Assembly: GCA_944739405.2 (NCBI GenBank)
Contig: OX123186.2
Location: 87,089,034 to 87,153,033, forward strand
Direction: 5' to 3'
DNA: 64,000 nucleotides
From: Euclidia mi
Lineage: Eukaryota > Arthropoda > Insecta > Lepidoptera > Erebidae
Within the stretch, counting starts at the first letter, position 1. Every line of letters starts with the position of its first letter. Of the stretch, positions 63,642 through 64,000 are shown in pieces. The notes below the pieces were generated by a model that was not told the DNA's origin, made no database searches, and worked only from the letters and a program-made list of their open reading frames with translations. The position numbers and the translations under genes are program-made.

Positions 63642-64000
63642 GTAGGTAATATTATATGTTTTCACTTACTTACAATGTCATTATGATTTGTACGTCACCG
63701 TCGTTCAGTAGATAATGGGATAACATCATTAGAATGCACGTAAAAAAATCGAAAGTGCACCATTTGCCGCCACAAGTCAACATTAATTATGAAGAAGGTG
63801 ATAATTTCTTTGCACGAGGCAGAACTAATTACCAACATAGTAGCTAAACTGACAACAGAACGGTCTTAGTACCTGACTGCGCGAAATACATATTATAATT
63901 TATTTCTTTCTTTTGAAGGAAGTATTTTGAACTCAAAATTCAAAGTATACATTATTGACAAGTTACCAAACAGACAGCCCGAATCAACGAAACATATTGA
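63642..64000. other. No gene recognised
   Basis: AT-rich window end; nothing identified. Confidence 0.4.

Overview
The window looks like nuclear DNA of a moth or butterfly (Lepidoptera). It is AT-rich and has no operons or bacterial signals. It is built almost entirely from transposable elements, many of recognisably lepidopteran type: Lep1/Helitron-like ends with GCCGCGGGCAAAAGCTAG, tRNA-derived SINEs, LINE tails ending in (TATG)n, and interspersed repeats with the words CGGCTGAACCGATT or CACTGCTGGACATAGG. I found no intact host gene, rRNA or tRNA gene and no CRISPR array. Apart from a possible THAP exon at 30.2 kb, every coding segment I can interpret belongs to a mobile element or its remains.

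Layout. 1.6-5.7 kb: a degenerate non-LTR retrotransposon (ORF1, endonuclease, broken RT). 7.5-10.95 kb: a three-level nest, a Helitron-like repeat holding a deleted PIF/Harbinger element, which holds a complete mariner-family transposon with an open DD41D transposase. 11-17.6 kb: short repeats and SINEs, a Penelope RT fragment, a ~95-bp tandem triplet, an internally deleted relative of the mariner element and an unidentified basic protein remnant. 18.1-21.8 kb: a non-LTR element with one long intact endonuclease-RT frame and a 3' region studded with TGACAT. 22.3-26.4 kb: copy A of an unclassified ~1.7-kb repeat carrying a LINE-tail repeat, a MITE and a Harbinger-type element. 27.6-28.7 kb: a 5'-truncated LINE with a perfect 16-bp target-site duplication. 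30.7-37.0 kb: a young Ty3/gypsy element on the minus strand. 39-45 kb: a 381-bp-arm foldback, tandem repeats, SINEs and a hairpin cluster. 47.5-52.3 kb: a third, decayed non-LTR element. 53.2-56.0 kb: copy B of the unclassified repeat, inverted relative to copy A. 56.5-60.1 kb: a 3.5-kb nested palindrome. 60-64 kb: a LINE tail, a SINE and a repeat shared with 47 and 59 kb.

How the parts relate. The autonomous-looking units are the mariner copy (transposase plus matched inverted repeats and a TA duplication), the 18-kb LINE (endonuclease plus RT, although no ORF1 is visible) and the gypsy element (gag, protease, RT-RNase H-integrase between near-identical LTRs). The gypsy copy has two lesions: a 500-bp inverted duplication over the protease, and loss of 70 bp of one LTR next to the primer-binding site. 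Its gag ends in a textbook -1 frameshift signal. The short elements look like passengers: the SINEs at 11.8 and 62.1 kb carry the 3' tail of the LINE family seen at 42.6, 54.5 and 61.7 kb. Nothing here reads as a new defence or metabolic system. The most unusual items are the unclassified 1.7-kb repeat, the gypsy inverted duplication, the nested palindrome and the Harbinger/mariner nest. All calls come from reading the sequence and from family knowledge; no database was searched.
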